This document shows positions 55,368-64,000 of a stretch of DNA of 64,000 nucleotides, in pieces. A program made the translations under genes and the position numbers. Each line of letters starts with the position of its first letter. The stretch's first letter is position 1. Source of the DNA: Pseudorhodobacter aquimaris (GTDB lineage: Bacteria; Pseudomonadota; Alphaproteobacteria; Rhodobacterales; Rhodobacteraceae); the NCBI RefSeq assembly GCF_001202025.1, contig NZ_LGHS01000067.1:1-64000 (forward strand), written 5' to 3'. Under the pieces are notes generated by a model, which had not been told where the DNA came from, ran no database searches, and was given only the letters and a program-made list of their open reading frames with translations.

Positions 55368-56399
55368 CTACCCCCTCGGGTCGACCAGCCGTCCCATCAC
55401 ATGTGCGGCGGTCAAGGTGCCGATGCGCTGGCCCCCATCCGTCACGGCGATTTCATGCGCACCGTCGCGGATCGCCTCCATGATCCGGAGTACCGGGGTT
55501 TCGGCAGGAAGCTCTTGGTCGGCGGTGCTTTGACGATCTTCCATCACATCGCGGGCGGTCAGAACCGTAAGCGGGTTCATATGGGCGACGAAACTGGCGA
55601 CATAGTCATTGGCCGGATTTGCGATAATCTCGCGCGCTGTCCCGCATTGAACGATGCGTCCCCCATCCATCAAGGCGATGCGATTGCCGATCTTAAAGGC
55701 CTCATCCAGATCATGGCTAACGAAAATGATGGTGCGGTGCAGACGCTTTTGGAGTTCCAGCAATTCATCTTGCAGATGGGCGCGGATCAAAGGGTCCAGC
55801 GCGGAAAACGGCTCATCCATCAAGAGGACCGGCGCATTGGTGACAAAGGCACGGGCCAAACCGACGCGTTGCTGCATGCCGCCCGAGAGTTCTCCGACCT
55901 TGCGATCGGCCCATTGCGACAGGTTTACCAGCTCCAGCTGGGCCTCGACGGCGGCGCGGCGCTGACGGGGGGATTGGCCGGCAAGCTCCAGTCCGAGGCC
56001 GACATTCTCGCGCACGCTGCGCCATGGCAAAAGGCCAAAGGCCTGAAACACCATGGCAATATTGGATAGGCGCAACCGGCGCAGGGTGGCCGCATCGGCA
56101 TGGGTGACCGAGGTCATTTCCTCACCGTCGCGCACCCGCACCTCGCCGCGTGCCACAGGGTTGAGCCCGTTCACCCCGCGCAAAAGCGTCGATTTGCCCG
56201 ATCCAGACAGGCCCATCAGCACCAAAATCTCTCCCTCCTCGACGCTAAGAGAGCAGTTGTGAACGCCAAGGATCTGTCCTGTGGCGGATTGGATTTCGCT
56301 GCGGCTCTGGCCTTGGTCCATCAGCGGCAGGGCCGTTTCGGGATGATCGCCAAAGACGATAGAGACATTGTCAAATTCGACTGCGGTTCTTGTGCTCAT
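55368..56399 (-). CDS. choV: Choline ABC transporter ATP-binding protein
   Basis: This 343-residue protein of the ProV/OpuA type has Walker A LMGLSGSGKSTLLRGVNGL, signature ELSGGMQQRVGLARAF, Walker B VLLMDEPFSALDP and a C-terminal CBS-like domain (IMEAIRDGAHEIAVTDGG). Its start overlaps the choW stop (ATGA). Last gene of the choXWV operon. Confidence 0.9.
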   Translation of the reverse strand: MSTRTAVEFDNVSIVFGDHPETALPLMDQGQSRSEIQSATGQILGVHNCSLSVEEGEILVLMGLSGSGKSTLLRGVNGLNPVARGEVRVRDGEEMTSVTHADAATLRRLRLSNIAMVFQAFGLLPWRSVRENVGLGLELAGQSPRQRRAAVEAQLELVNLSQWADRKVGELSGGMQQRVGLARAFVTNAPVLLMDEPFSALDPLIRAHLQDELLELQKRLHRTIIFVSHDLDEAFKIGNRIALMDGGRIVQCGTAREIIANPANDYVASFVAHMNPLTVLTARDVMEDRQSTADQELPAETPVLRIMEAIRDGAHEIAVTDGGQRIGTLTAAHVMGRLVDPRG

Positions 56400-57250
56400 T
56401 TCTTGCGCACCTCCAGCATGACCCGCAGCACGGTGGCAAGGGCAACAATCACAAAACCGGATTCGAAACCGAGGTCAGGTTTCATCCGGTTCAACCCGTT
56501 CAGCACCGGCTGGCCAAGCCCCCCCGCGCCGACCAGCGTGGCGATCACCACCATCGACAGCGACAGCATGATGGTCTGGTTCAACCCGACCATGATTTGC
56601 GGAAAGGCCGAGGGCAGCTCTACCTTCAACAGCCGTTGCATGGGCGTTGCGCCAAAGGCGGTCGCGGCCTCGGTCAAGGCCGTGGGGGTTGAGGAAATCC
56701 CCAGATGCGTCAGCCGGATAGAGGCCGGCAGTGCAAAGATCACCGTTGCAATCAGCCCCGGTACCGGGCCGAGCCCGAAAAAGATAACGGCCGGAATAAG
56801 ATAGACGAACGGCGGCAGGGTTTGCATCAGGTCGAGAACCGGCTCCAAAATCGAGAACACCCATTTGCGCCGCGCCGTCAGAATGCCCATCGGCACCCCG
56901 ATCCCCATGCAAACGATGCAGGACACAAGGATCAGCGACAGGGTTTCGATTGTCCGGTCCCAATAACCCTGATTGATAATGAACAGCATCCCCAGCGCCA
57001 CGATCACAGAGCGTTTCACACTGCGTTGCAGCACATAGGTGAGGGCGACAAACACAAGTGTCATCCCGATGGGGCCGATGCTCTCGATGGACCATGTTAC
57101 CCCTTCGATCAGCCCGTCCAGCAGGCCCGAGATGATGTCAAAAAGCCCGGAGGCATGGGATTTCAGCCAGTTAACCGCATTTTGCGCCGCATCCCCGACA
57201 GGGATCTGTGCAGAGGTCAGCGCGTCGACAAGGGGGGTAAAGAGGGCCAT
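56396..57250 (-). CDS. choW: Choline ABC transporter permease
   Basis: From ATG 57250 (MALFTPLVDALTSAQIPVGD) the protein is 284 residues with about six helices and the ProW-type loop TEAATAFGATPMQRLLKVEL. It forms the channel with ChoX and ChoV. A perfect hairpin with a T run lies between it and choX. Confidence 0.9.
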   Translation of the reverse strand: MALFTPLVDALTSAQIPVGDAAQNAVNWLKSHASGLFDIISGLLDGLIEGVTWSIESIGPIGMTLVFVALTYVLQRSVKRSVIVALGMLFIINQGYWDRTIETLSLILVSCIVCMGIGVPMGILTARRKWVFSILEPVLDLMQTLPPFVYLIPAVIFFGLGPVPGLIATVIFALPASIRLTHLGISSTPTALTEAATAFGATPMQRLLKVELPSAFPQIMVGLNQTIMLSLSMVVIATLVGAGGLGQPVLNGLNRMKPDLGFESGFVIVALATVLRVMLEVRKK

Positions 57251-57268
57251 TTTTCTCCTTTGCAAAAA

Positions 57269-57290
57269 GGCCCCGGTTTGTACCGGGGCC
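57269..57290 (-). terminator. Intra-operon terminator between choX and choW
   Basis: GGCCCCGG, loop, CCGGGGCC is a perfect 8-bp stem, followed on the minus strand by TTTTT, just after choX and 18 bases before choW. It should lower permease relative to binding-protein mRNA. Confidence 0.85.
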
Positions 57291-57297
57291 GATTGGT

Positions 57298-58230
57298 TTA
57301 TTGGGCAAGTGCGGCAGTCAGGGCAGGCATCGCCTCATTGCCATCTTGGGTCGTCACGCCCTCAAGCCATCCATTCAGCACCTCGGGATTTGCCGCCAGC
57401 CACGCCTTTGCCGCGTCTTCGGGGTCCTCGCCGTCATCAAGGATCGCGCCCATGATCTCGTTTTCCAGCTTCAGCGAGAATTCGAGGTTTTGCAGGAATT
57501 TGCCAAGGTTCGGACATTCCGCTGCATAGCCGTGACGGGTATTGGTGGCGATATAGGCCCCGCCAAGGTCGGGCCCAAAGAAGTCATCGCCCCCAGGCAG
57601 ATAGGTCATGGAGATATTGGCATTCATCGGGTGCGGTTCCCACCCGAGAAAGACGATAGGCTCTTCGCGGTCTTCGGCGCGCTGGACCTGTGCCAACATG
57701 CCCTGTTCCGAGGATTCGACGATATCGAAATCCTCGAGGTCAAATGCATTGCTTTCGATCATTTCAAGAATCAGGCGGTTGCCGTCATTGCCGGGCTCGA
57801 TCCCGTAGATCTTGCCGTCCAGCGCCTCGGCGGCCTGGGCGATAGAGGCAAAATCGGTGATGCCGGCGGCCACACCCGCGGCATTGGTGGCCAGCGTATA
57901 TTTCGCGCCGGTCAGATTGGTGCGCAGCGTGTCAACGGTGCCCGCCTCGCGGTAGGGGGCGATGTCGGCCTCCATCGTGGGCATCCAGTTGCCAAGGAAC
58001 ACATCAATATCCCCTTCGGCCAGCGATGCATAAGTGACTGGAACCGAAAGAACTTTGATCTCTGTGTCATAGCCAAGCGCTTCAAGCACGAAGGCCGTTG
58101 TCGCCGTGGTGGCGGTGATATCCGTCCAGCCGATATCGGAGAAGGTGACCTCGCTGCAATCGGCAAGGGCAGGGCTTGCTAAAAGCAAGGCGGCGGTGCC
58201 GACCAGAAGGTTGGATTTGATATTGGTCAT
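57298..58230 (-). CDS. choX: Choline-binding periplasmic protein
   Basis: From ATG 58230 (MTNIKSNLLVGTAALLLASP) the protein is 310 residues with a signal peptide ending ALA and the ChoX/ProX-like core: VTFSDIGWTDITATTATTAF, DVFLGNWMPTMEADIAPYRE and FLGWEPHPMNANISMTYLPG, with the aromatic residues that form a choline cage. First gene of the transporter operon, divergent from betIBA. Confidence 0.92.
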   Translation of the reverse strand: MTNIKSNLLVGTAALLLASPALADCSEVTFSDIGWTDITATTATTAFVLEALGYDTEIKVLSVPVTYASLAEGDIDVFLGNWMPTMEADIAPYREAGTVDTLRTNLTGAKYTLATNAAGVAAGITDFASIAQAAEALDGKIYGIEPGNDGNRLILEMIESNAFDLEDFDIVESSEQGMLAQVQRAEDREEPIVFLGWEPHPMNANISMTYLPGGDDFFGPDLGGAYIATNTRHGYAAECPNLGKFLQNLEFSLKLENEIMGAILDDGEDPEDAAKAWLAANPEVLNGWLEGVTTQDGNEAMPALTAALAQ

Positions 58231-58255
58231 GGTGCTCTCCATTGGCGTTATTTTT

Positions 58256-58277
58256 GTTGATTGACGAGTCAATTAAC
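58256..58277. promoter_or_regulatory. BetI-like operator
   Basis: GTTGATTGAC-GA-GTCAATTAAC is a 22-bp palindrome with one mismatch, midway between choX and betI. It resembles known BetI boxes (TTGA...TCAA). Confidence 0.7.
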
Positions 58278-58316
58278 TTCAAGATAGATTAGACAGCAAG
58301 TTATTCGTGGAAAAAA

Positions 58317-58913
58317 ATGCCAAAACTGGGAATGGAGCCTATCCGAAAGACGGCCCTCGTCAATGCCACGATCATGGAGATCGGGCAGGCGGGGTCACTG
58401 GATGTGACCGTGGCACAGATCGCCAAACGTGCGGGCATGTCGACGGCCCTTGCGCATCATTATTTCGGCGGCAAGGAGGCAATCTTTCTGGCGGCGATGC
58501 GGCATATTCTGGCGCTTTACGCCGCCGAGGTGCGGGGCGCTTTGGCGGTGGCGACATGTCCGGCCACGCGGCTGGATGCGATATTGCAGGCATCGTTCAG
58601 CGCGCCGAATTTTCGCCATGAGGTGATCAGCGCGTGGTTGAATTTCTACGTTTTGGCACAATCCGTGCCGGGCGCGCGTAGGCTTTTGTCGGTGTACCAG
58701 CGGCGGTTGCGATCAAACCTGCGCTATGCGCTGCGCCCTTTGGTGGGTGCGCGCGCGGATGCCTTGGCCGATGCCTTGGGCGCTTTGATCGATGGGGTGT
58801 ACCTGCGTGAGGCGTTGCGCGATGGCCCTTCGGATGGGGCCGCGGCGTTGCGGCTGGTGCAGGGGCATCTTGCTGCGGAATTGAATATTGAACCAAGGAA
58901 GGACAGGCCATGA
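58317..58913 (+). CDS. betI: TetR-type repressor BetI
   Basis: This 198-residue protein starts [20 protein letters not shown], has the helix-turn-helix [20 protein letters not shown] followed by [16 protein letters not shown], and matches BetI throughout. It represses the bet genes and is released by choline. Its stop overlaps the betB start (ATGA). Confidence 0.93.
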   Translation: MPKLGMEPIRKTALVNATIMEIGQAGSLDVTVAQIAKRAGMSTALAHHYFGGKEAIFLAAMRHILALYAAEVRGALAVATCPATRLDAILQASFSAPNFRHEVISAWLNFYVLAQSVPGARRLLSVYQRRLRSNLRYALRPLVGARADALADALGALIDGVYLREALRDGPSDGAAALRLVQGHLAAELNIEPRKDRP

Positions 58914-60352
58914 TCGCACAGCCCAAGGCGAGCCATTACATTGATGGCAACTGGTTGGAAGATACTGCCGGCACCCCGTTGGAGGTGGTTAACCCCGCAA
59001 CCGGCGAGGCAATCGCGCGGCTGCACGAGGCCACGCCAGCGGTGATTGATGCCGCGATGGATGCCGCCAAACGTGCGCAGGCCGAATGGGCGTCACGCAA
59101 GCCGGTCGAACGCGGGCGCATTTTGCGCCGTGCGGCGGATCTGATCCTCGCGCAGGGTGGCAGCCTTGCGCGGCTGGAGACGCTTGATACCGGCAAGCCA
59201 TTGCAGGAAACGCTGGTGGCGGATTGGCCCTCGGGGGCGGAGGCGCTTGAATATTTTGGCGGGATGGCCGCGACTGTGACCGGGGAAACCATCCCCTTGG
59301 GCGGCGATTTCGCCTATACCTTGCGTGAGGCGCTGGGGGTTTGTGTAGGCATCGGCGCGTGGAATTATCCCAGCCAGATTGCCTGCTGGAAATCGGCGCC
59401 TGCCTTGGTGATGGGCAATGCGATGGTCTTCAAACCGTCGGAGCTGACGCCTTTGGGTGCATTGAAACTGGCCGAGATTTTCACCGAGGCGGGCCTTCCT
59501 GCGGGGCTGTTCAATGTGGTGCAAGGGCGCGGTGCGGTTGGGGCATCGCTGGTAACGGATAGCCGGGTGGACAAGGTTTCCTTGACCGGCTCGGTGCCAA
59601 CAGGGCGCAAGGTCTATGCCGCCGCTGCCGAAGGGGTGCGCCATGTCACGATGGAGCTGGGCGGAAAATCCCCGCTGATCATCTTTGACGATGCCGACCT
59701 TGAGAGTGCGGTTGGTGCGGCGATGATGGCGAATTTCTACTCGGCCGGGCAGGTGTGCAGCAATGGCACGCGGGTTTTCGTGCAAAAAGGCATCCGCAAG
59801 GCCTTTCTGGAGCGGCTGACCGCGCGGGCGGAAAAGATCGTTCTGGGTGACCCGCTGGACATGGAAACCCAGATGGGGCCGCTGATTTCACCGGCACAGC
59901 ATGAAAAGGTTCTGGGCTATATTGCCGGTGCCCGTGCCGAGGGGGCAACGCTGGTCACAGGGGGCGGCAACCATGGCCAATTCGTGGAGCCGACCGTTTT
60001 TGCCGATGTCACAGATGATATGACCATCGCGCGCGAAGAGGTCTTTGGCCCGGTTATGGCGGTCTTTGATTTTGAGGATGAGGATGAGGTTATCACCCGC
60101 GCCAATGCGACCGAATTCGGCCTTGCCGCAGGGGTTTTCACCGCTGATCTGACGCGCGCGCACCGTGTTATCAGCGCGCTGGAGGCCGGAACCTGCTGGA
60201 TCAACACCTATAACCTGACCCCTGTGGAAATGCCTTTCGGCGGGGTGAAGATGTCGGGTGTAGGCCGTGAAAACGGCAAGGCAGCGCTGGAATATTACAG
60301 CCAGATCAAAAGCGTTTATGTCGGCATGGGGCCGGTTGACGCGCCCTATTGA
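58910..60352 (+). CDS. betB: Betaine aldehyde dehydrogenase
   Basis: This 480-residue aldehyde dehydrogenase has the NAD-binding motifs [20 protein letters not shown] and [13 protein letters not shown], catalytic Glu in [10 protein letters not shown] and catalytic Cys in [13 protein letters not shown]. It makes glycine betaine from betaine aldehyde. Operon order betI-betB-betA. Confidence 0.95.
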   Translation: MIAQPKASHYIDGNWLEDTAGTPLEVVNPATGEAIARLHEATPAVIDAAMDAAKRAQAEWASRKPVERGRILRRAADLILAQGGSLARLETLDTGKPLQETLVADWPSGAEALEYFGGMAATVTGETIPLGGDFAYTLREALGVCVGIGAWNYPSQIACWKSAPALVMGNAMVFKPSELTPLGALKLAEIFTEAGLPAGLFNVVQGRGAVGASLVTDSRVDKVSLTGSVPTGRKVYAAAAEGVRHVTMELGGKSPLIIFDDADLESAVGAAMMANFYSAGQVCSNGTRVFVQKGIRKAFLERLTARAEKIVLGDPLDMETQMGPLISPAQHEKVLGYIAGARAEGATLVTGGGNHGQFVEPTVFADVTDDMTIAREEVFGPVMAVFDFEDEDEVITRANATEFGLAAGVFTADLTRAHRVISALEAGTCWINTYNLTPVEMPFGGVKMSGVGRENGKAALEYYSQIKSVYVGMGPVDAPY

Positions 60353-60373
60353 GGCCGTTGGTTAGGATATAAA

Positions 60374-62020
60374 ATGCAAGCGGATTATGTGATTGTCGGC
60401 GCGGGTTCGGCCGGATGTGCGATGGCTTACCGGCTGGGTGAGGCGGGGGCCTCGGTCATCGTGGTGGAATTTGGCGGCTCGGACGTGGGGCCGTTTATCC
60501 AGATGCCTGCGGCGCTTTCCTATCCGATGAATATGGGCACCTATGACTGGGGTATGGGCACAGAGCCTGAACCCCATCTGGGCGGGCGCTCCCTGGTGAC
60601 GCCGCGCGGCAAGGTCATTGGCGGGTCCAGCAGCATCAACGGCATGGTCTATGTGCGTGGTCACGCACGGGATTTCGACCATTGGGCCGAGACGGGCGCG
60701 GATGGCTGGTCCTATGCCGATGTGCTGCCCTATTTCCGGCGGATGGAGCATTGGCACGGTGGCGCGTCGGACTACCGCGGCACGGACGGCCCGTTGCATA
60801 TCACCCGCGGGCCGCGGGATAACCCCTTGTTTGATGCCTTTATCGCGGCGGGCGAACAGGTCGGCTATCCGGTCACGCCCGATTATAACGGTGCCGCCCA
60901 AGAGGGTTTCGGCCCGATGGAGGCGACGATCTACAAGGGGCGGCGCTGGTCGGCGGCGAATGCCTATCTTCGGCCTGCGTTGAAGACGGGCAATGTGCAG
61001 CTGGTCCGCGGGCTGGCGCGCAAAGTGGTGATTGAGGATGGCCGCGCCACGGGTGTAGAGGTCGATCGCGCGGGCAAGACCGAGGTGATCCATGCCGCGC
61101 GTGAGGTGATCCTCGCTGCCTCCAGCCTCAATTCGCCAAAATTGCTGATGCTTTCGGGCATAGGTCCGGCCGCCCATCTGGCCGAACACGGCATAGAGGT
61201 GGTCGCCGACCGCCCCGGTGTCGGGGCCAATCTGCAAGACCATCTTGAGGTCTATATGCAATTTGCCAGCAAGCAGCCAATCACGCTTTACAAACATTGG
61301 AACCTTTTGGGTAAGGCGCTGATCGGTGCGCAATGGTTGTTCACGCGCAAGGGGCTGGGGGCCTCCAACCAGTTCGAGGCTTGCGGGTTCATCCGGTCGC
61401 GGGCAGGGGTGGAATACCCGGACATCCAGTATCATTTCCTGCCGATTGCCGTGCGCTATGACGGCAAGGTCAGTGCCGAGGGGCACGGGTTTCAGGTCCA
61501 TACCGGCCCGATGCGCAGCCCCTCGCGCGGCACGGTGCGGCTGCGTTCCGCCGATCCGGCGGACAAGCCGGTGATCCGCTTCAACTACATGTCGGAACCG
61601 CAAGACTGGGAGGATTTCCGCGCCTGCATCCGTCTGACGCGTGAGATTTTTGCCCAAGAGGCGATGCAGCCCTTTGTGAAACATGAGATCCAGCCCGGCG
61701 GCGCCGTCGAAAGCGATACCGAGATTGATGATTTCATCCGTGAGCACGCCGAAAGTGCCTATCACCCTTGCGGGACGGCGCGAATGGGGCGGCGCAATGA
61801 CCCGATGGCCGTGGTCGATCCCGAGTGCCGTGTGATCGGCGTGGAAGGGCTGCGCCTTGCAGATAGTTCAATTTTTCCGCGTATTCCCAACGGCAATCTT
61901 AACGGACCGTCAATCATGGTGGGGGAAAAGGCGGCCGATCACATATTGGGTCGCACCCCCCTTACACGCCTGAATTTACAGCCAAAAACTTCACAAGATT
62001 GGCGTGAAAAACAGCGTTAA
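60374..62020 (+). CDS. betA: Choline dehydrogenase
   Basis: This 548-residue GMC oxidoreductase has the FAD motif [35 protein letters not shown] and the C-terminal [12 protein letters not shown] with the active-site His, and ends with the GMC signature [20 protein letters not shown]. It oxidises choline to betaine aldehyde at the inner membrane. Confidence 0.95.
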   Translation: MQADYVIVGAGSAGCAMAYRLGEAGASVIVVEFGGSDVGPFIQMPAALSYPMNMGTYDWGMGTEPEPHLGGRSLVTPRGKVIGGSSSINGMVYVRGHARDFDHWAETGADGWSYADVLPYFRRMEHWHGGASDYRGTDGPLHITRGPRDNPLFDAFIAAGEQVGYPVTPDYNGAAQEGFGPMEATIYKGRRWSAANAYLRPALKTGNVQLVRGLARKVVIEDGRATGVEVDRAGKTEVIHAAREVILAASSLNSPKLLMLSGIGPAAHLAEHGIEVVADRPGVGANLQDHLEVYMQFASKQPITLYKHWNLLGKALIGAQWLFTRKGLGASNQFEACGFIRSRAGVEYPDIQYHFLPIAVRYDGKVSAEGHGFQVHTGPMRSPSRGTVRLRSADPADKPVIRFNYMSEPQDWEDFRACIRLTREIFAQEAMQPFVKHEIQPGGAVESDTEIDDFIREHAESAYHPCGTARMGRRNDPMAVVDPECRVIGVEGLRLADSSIFPRIPNGNLNGPSIMVGEKAADHILGRTPLTRLNLQPKTSQDWREKQR

Positions 62021-62085
62021 CAATGATTTACCAGTAATCGCCATAACGCTTGATTGCTGCCCGGACGGGGCGGCATATCGAGGGT

Positions 62086-62742
62086 ATGTTAATCATTCGT
62101 ACCCTCCTTGTTCTTCTTTTGGGGCTGACAGCCCCCACATTCGCAATCGCTCTATCTGGAAAGGTGCGGGTGGTGGATGGCGATGGCCTTGTGATCGCCG
62201 GAGAGCGCATCCGCCTGCATGGCATCGATGCGCCGGAATTGCGCCAGCGCTGTGATCCATCGGGGCGCAATTGGAAATGCGGGGCATGGGCGGCAGAGGT
62301 ATTGGCCAAAATTGTCGCCAAAGGAGAGTTGAGTTGTGAGGCGGTGGACCGTGACCGTTATGGCCGCACGGTGGCGCGCTGTTCCGTTTCCGGTCGCGAT
62401 GTCGGTGCGCAACTGGTACGGGCGGGTGCCGCGATGGCCTATCGCCGCTATTCTAGCGGCTATATCGCATTGGAGGATCAGGCGCGGGCGCAGGGCCGCG
62501 GCCTTTGGTCGGGGGAGGTAACGGCACCGTCCGAGTACCGAAAAAGCACCAAACTTGTGGCAAACAAGGCGTCATCGGGGTGCAAAATCAAAGGTAATAT
62601 CAGTGCCAAGGGCGCGCGGATCTATCACGTTCCGGGGCAGCGCCACTATCTTGACACGCGGATTTCCCCCAATAAGGGGGAGGCCTATTTCTGCACTGAG
62701 GCCGAAGCGCGCGCGGCCGGATTTCGCCGATCAAAACGCTAA
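62086..62742 (+). CDS. Thermonuclease-like secreted nuclease
   Basis: From ATG 62086 (MLIIRTLLVLLLGLTAPTFA) this 218-residue protein has a signal peptide and the SNase fold: VRVVDGDGLVIAGERIRLHGID, then YGRTVARC and the catalytic Arg/Glu residues. The C-terminal 60 residues (ISAKGARIYHVPGQRHYLDT) form a Cys-containing extension often found with SNase. It probably degrades nucleic acids outside the cytoplasm. Confidence 0.88.
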   Translation: MLIIRTLLVLLLGLTAPTFAIALSGKVRVVDGDGLVIAGERIRLHGIDAPELRQRCDPSGRNWKCGAWAAEVLAKIVAKGELSCEAVDRDRYGRTVARCSVSGRDVGAQLVRAGAAMAYRRYSSGYIALEDQARAQGRGLWSGEVTAPSEYRKSTKLVANKASSGCKIKGNISAKGARIYHVPGQRHYLDTRISPNKGEAYFCTEAEARAAGFRRSKR

Positions 62743-62830
62743 GGTTTTCCGTGCGGTTTGATCAGGGTCAATGTCGCTGAAATGGTCTTGGGATACCATG
62801 ATGCCATGGCGAACAAAGAAGGAGCTTCCC

Positions 62831-63070
62831 ATGGCGAACACACCTCATACATTGGCCGAAGAGTTTCCGGCCGAAGTAGATAAAATGCACAAAATGAAGC
62901 TGGAAAATGCTCATTTTTCAAAGATCTATGATGAATACCACGAGGTGAACCGTGCCGTGCATCGTGCGGAAACAAATGTAGAGCCGACCGATGATGCGAA
63001 TGAAAATGCCCTTCGCCAGCAACGCGCACGTCTAAAAGATGAAATCTGGGCGATGTTGAAGGCCGGTTAA
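62831..63070 (+). CDS. YdcH family protein (DUF465)
   Basis: From ATG 62831 (GGAG 8 bases upstream) the protein is 79 residues: MANTPHTLAEEFPAEVDKMH, then FSKIYDEYHEVNRAVHRAET and LRQQRARLKDEIWAML, the two-helix YdcH pattern. Function unknown. Its stop overlaps the stop of the convergent regulator gene by four bases (TTAA). Confidence 0.85.
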   Translation: MANTPHTLAEEFPAEVDKMHKMKLENAHFSKIYDEYHEVNRAVHRAETNVEPTDDANENALRQQRARLKDEIWAMLKAG

Positions 63071-64000
63071 GGCGGGCTGTCCGTTGTGCCGATCCCATAG
63101 GGCACGACACCGCGCCTGTCTGGGTCCACCAGCAGGCGCTTTTCCAAGGGCGGCACCGAGCGTTGATGGCAATCGGGCCGCTCACAGATGCGGCAGGAAA
63201 TGCCAATTGGCTCAAACCGTCCACGCAGGTCAAGCCCGTCGGCATAGACCAGCTTTTCGGCGTGGCCGATCTCACACCCAAGACCGATGGCATAGCGCCG
63301 CACAGGTGCGCCGAAGGCACCGCCCGATTTGGACACATCCCGCGACAGGCAGACATAGCGCACACCGTCCGGTGTTTCGGCCAGCTGGCGCAGGAACCGG
63401 CCGGGCATCTCAAAGGCTTGGTGTACATTCCAAAGCGGACAGGCCCCGCCGAACCGCGCGAATTGAAAACGCGTGGCCGAATGGCGTTTGGTGACGGTGC
63501 CGGCCTGATCGACCCGCACAAAAAAGAAGGGCACCCCTTTTGCCCCGGGACGTTGCAGGGTTGAAAGACGGTGGGCGATCTGCTCGATCGACGTGCCAAA
63601 CAGGTCCGATAAACGCTCCAGATCGTGGCGCTCGCGGTCGGCGGCTTGCAAGAACGCGGTATAGGGCATCAATGCGGCGCCGGCGAAATAATTGGCCAGA
63701 CCGATCTTGGCGATGCCGCGTGCTTGGGGGCTGTGAAACTGCGCAAGGTCCAAGGTCGCCTCTAGCAGGTCGTTCTGGGTCAGCAGGGCAATCTGATGCA
63801 GCAATTGAAACCGGCGCGTGGTGGCCGAAACCCTTCCCGACAGGCGCAAGTTTCTGGTTTGGGCGTCAAAGCTGCGCATTTCGCCGTTGTTGGACAGTGT
63901 TAGGTCAATACCAAGCCGCTTTAGCGTCGCAAGCGCGGTATTCTCAACCGGCACATCGGGGCCTTTCGCGGTGGCGAAATGTTCGGCGGCGCGGTCTATG
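63067..64000 (-). CDS. XRE/ScfR-type regulator, C-terminal part
   Basis: The open frame runs off the right edge. The 310 residues seen are the effector part of short-chain fatty-acyl regulators (ScfR/PccR/RamB type): FQLLHQIALLTQNDLLEATL, RGIAKIGLANYFAGAALMPY with FFVRVDQAGTVTKRHSATRF, and a Cys cluster near the end (CEIG...SCRICERPDCHQR). The N-terminal helix-turn-helix should lie beyond 64000. It probably senses acyl-CoA or propionate-related metabolism. Confidence 0.8.
   Translation of the reverse strand, partial: IDRAAEHFATAKGPDVPVENTALATLKRLGIDLTLSNNGEMRSFDAQTRNLRLSGRVSATTRRFQLLHQIALLTQNDLLEATLDLAQFHSPQARGIAKIGLANYFAGAALMPYTAFLQAADRERHDLERLSDLFGTSIEQIAHRLSTLQRPGAKGVPFFFVRVDQAGTVTKRHSATRFQFARFGGACPLWNVHQAFEMPGRFLRQLAETPDGVRYVCLSRDVSKSGGAFGAPVRRYAIGLGCEIGHAEKLVYADGLDLRGRFEPIGISCRICERPDCHQRSVPPLEKRLLVDPDRRGVVPYGIGTTDSPP

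Noticed and set aside
60362-61765. 467-codon open frame antisense to betA
   Set aside because: Composition of a shadow frame; betA is certain.
1-64000. CRISPR arrays, integrases, replication origin
   Set aside because: No regularly spaced repeats, cas genes, tyrosine or serine recombinase genes, or dnaA/oriC-like clusters were seen.

Overview
The window looks like a chromosomal segment of a marine-type alphaproteobacterium in the Rhodobacterales (Roseobacter group / Rhodobacteraceae). The inference rests on gene content: class I lysyl-tRNA synthetase, class II FBPase (GlpX), a PhaZ/PhaC/PhaP/PhaR polyhydroxyalkanoate locus, a ChoXWV-BetIBA choline locus, divergent metR-metF, PutA with an Lrp-type regulator, and a family of PuuA/PuuB-like gamma-glutamyl-polyamine enzymes. 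I cannot name a species.

Layout. Bases 1-7800 are an accessory island. A dead IS3-type transposase (itself riddled with three copies of a short palindromic element) and a dead IS66 relic lie on the left. A tight four-gene operon on the minus strand follows (acyl carrier protein, compact AMP-forming ligase, short-chain reductase, GNAT-like transferase), with a divergent polysaccharide deacetylase. A frameshifted IS256 transposase, decayed ORFs of unknown origin and a glycine-zipper lipoprotein close the island. From about 8000 onward the DNA is ordinary core genome. It carries metR/metF, a rhomboid protease, putA/putR, suhB, bioY, tdk, a copper pair (PCuAC chaperone and DUF2946), rpmB, lysK, dacB, nadD, ettA, tRNA-Glu, recJ-glpX-hom, an ArsC-like protein, a cold-shock protein, a DUF2282 (bufferin-like) small protein and thrS.

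Bases 36900-41450 are the PHA locus: depolymerase, synthase, phasin and repressor, with matches to the known PhaR operator CTGC-N3-GCAG. Bases 41451-50560 hold two glutamine-synthetase-like ligases, an FAD oxidase, a class I amidotransferase and a polar amino acid ABC transporter, which together suggest uptake and gamma-glutamylated breakdown of a polyamine or similar amine. Bases 51200-55300 are dprA-topA. Bases 55368-62020 are choline uptake (choVWX) divergent from betIBA, with a BetI-like palindrome between them. A thermonuclease-like protein, a YdcH-family protein and the C-terminal part of an XRE/ScfR-type regulator end the window.

Points most worth a second look are: the ACP-ligase-reductase-GNAT-deacetylase cassette bracketed by dead transposons; the palindromic mini-elements inside the IS3 relic; a long inverted repeat that folds the rhomboid start region into a hairpin; apparent one-base deletions near the starts of phaP and of the amino acid ABC ATPase; hairpins placed just after the binding-protein gene in both ABC operons; and a two-cysteine DUF2282 protein without its usual partners. 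All assignments come from reading the sequence by eye; no database search was run.
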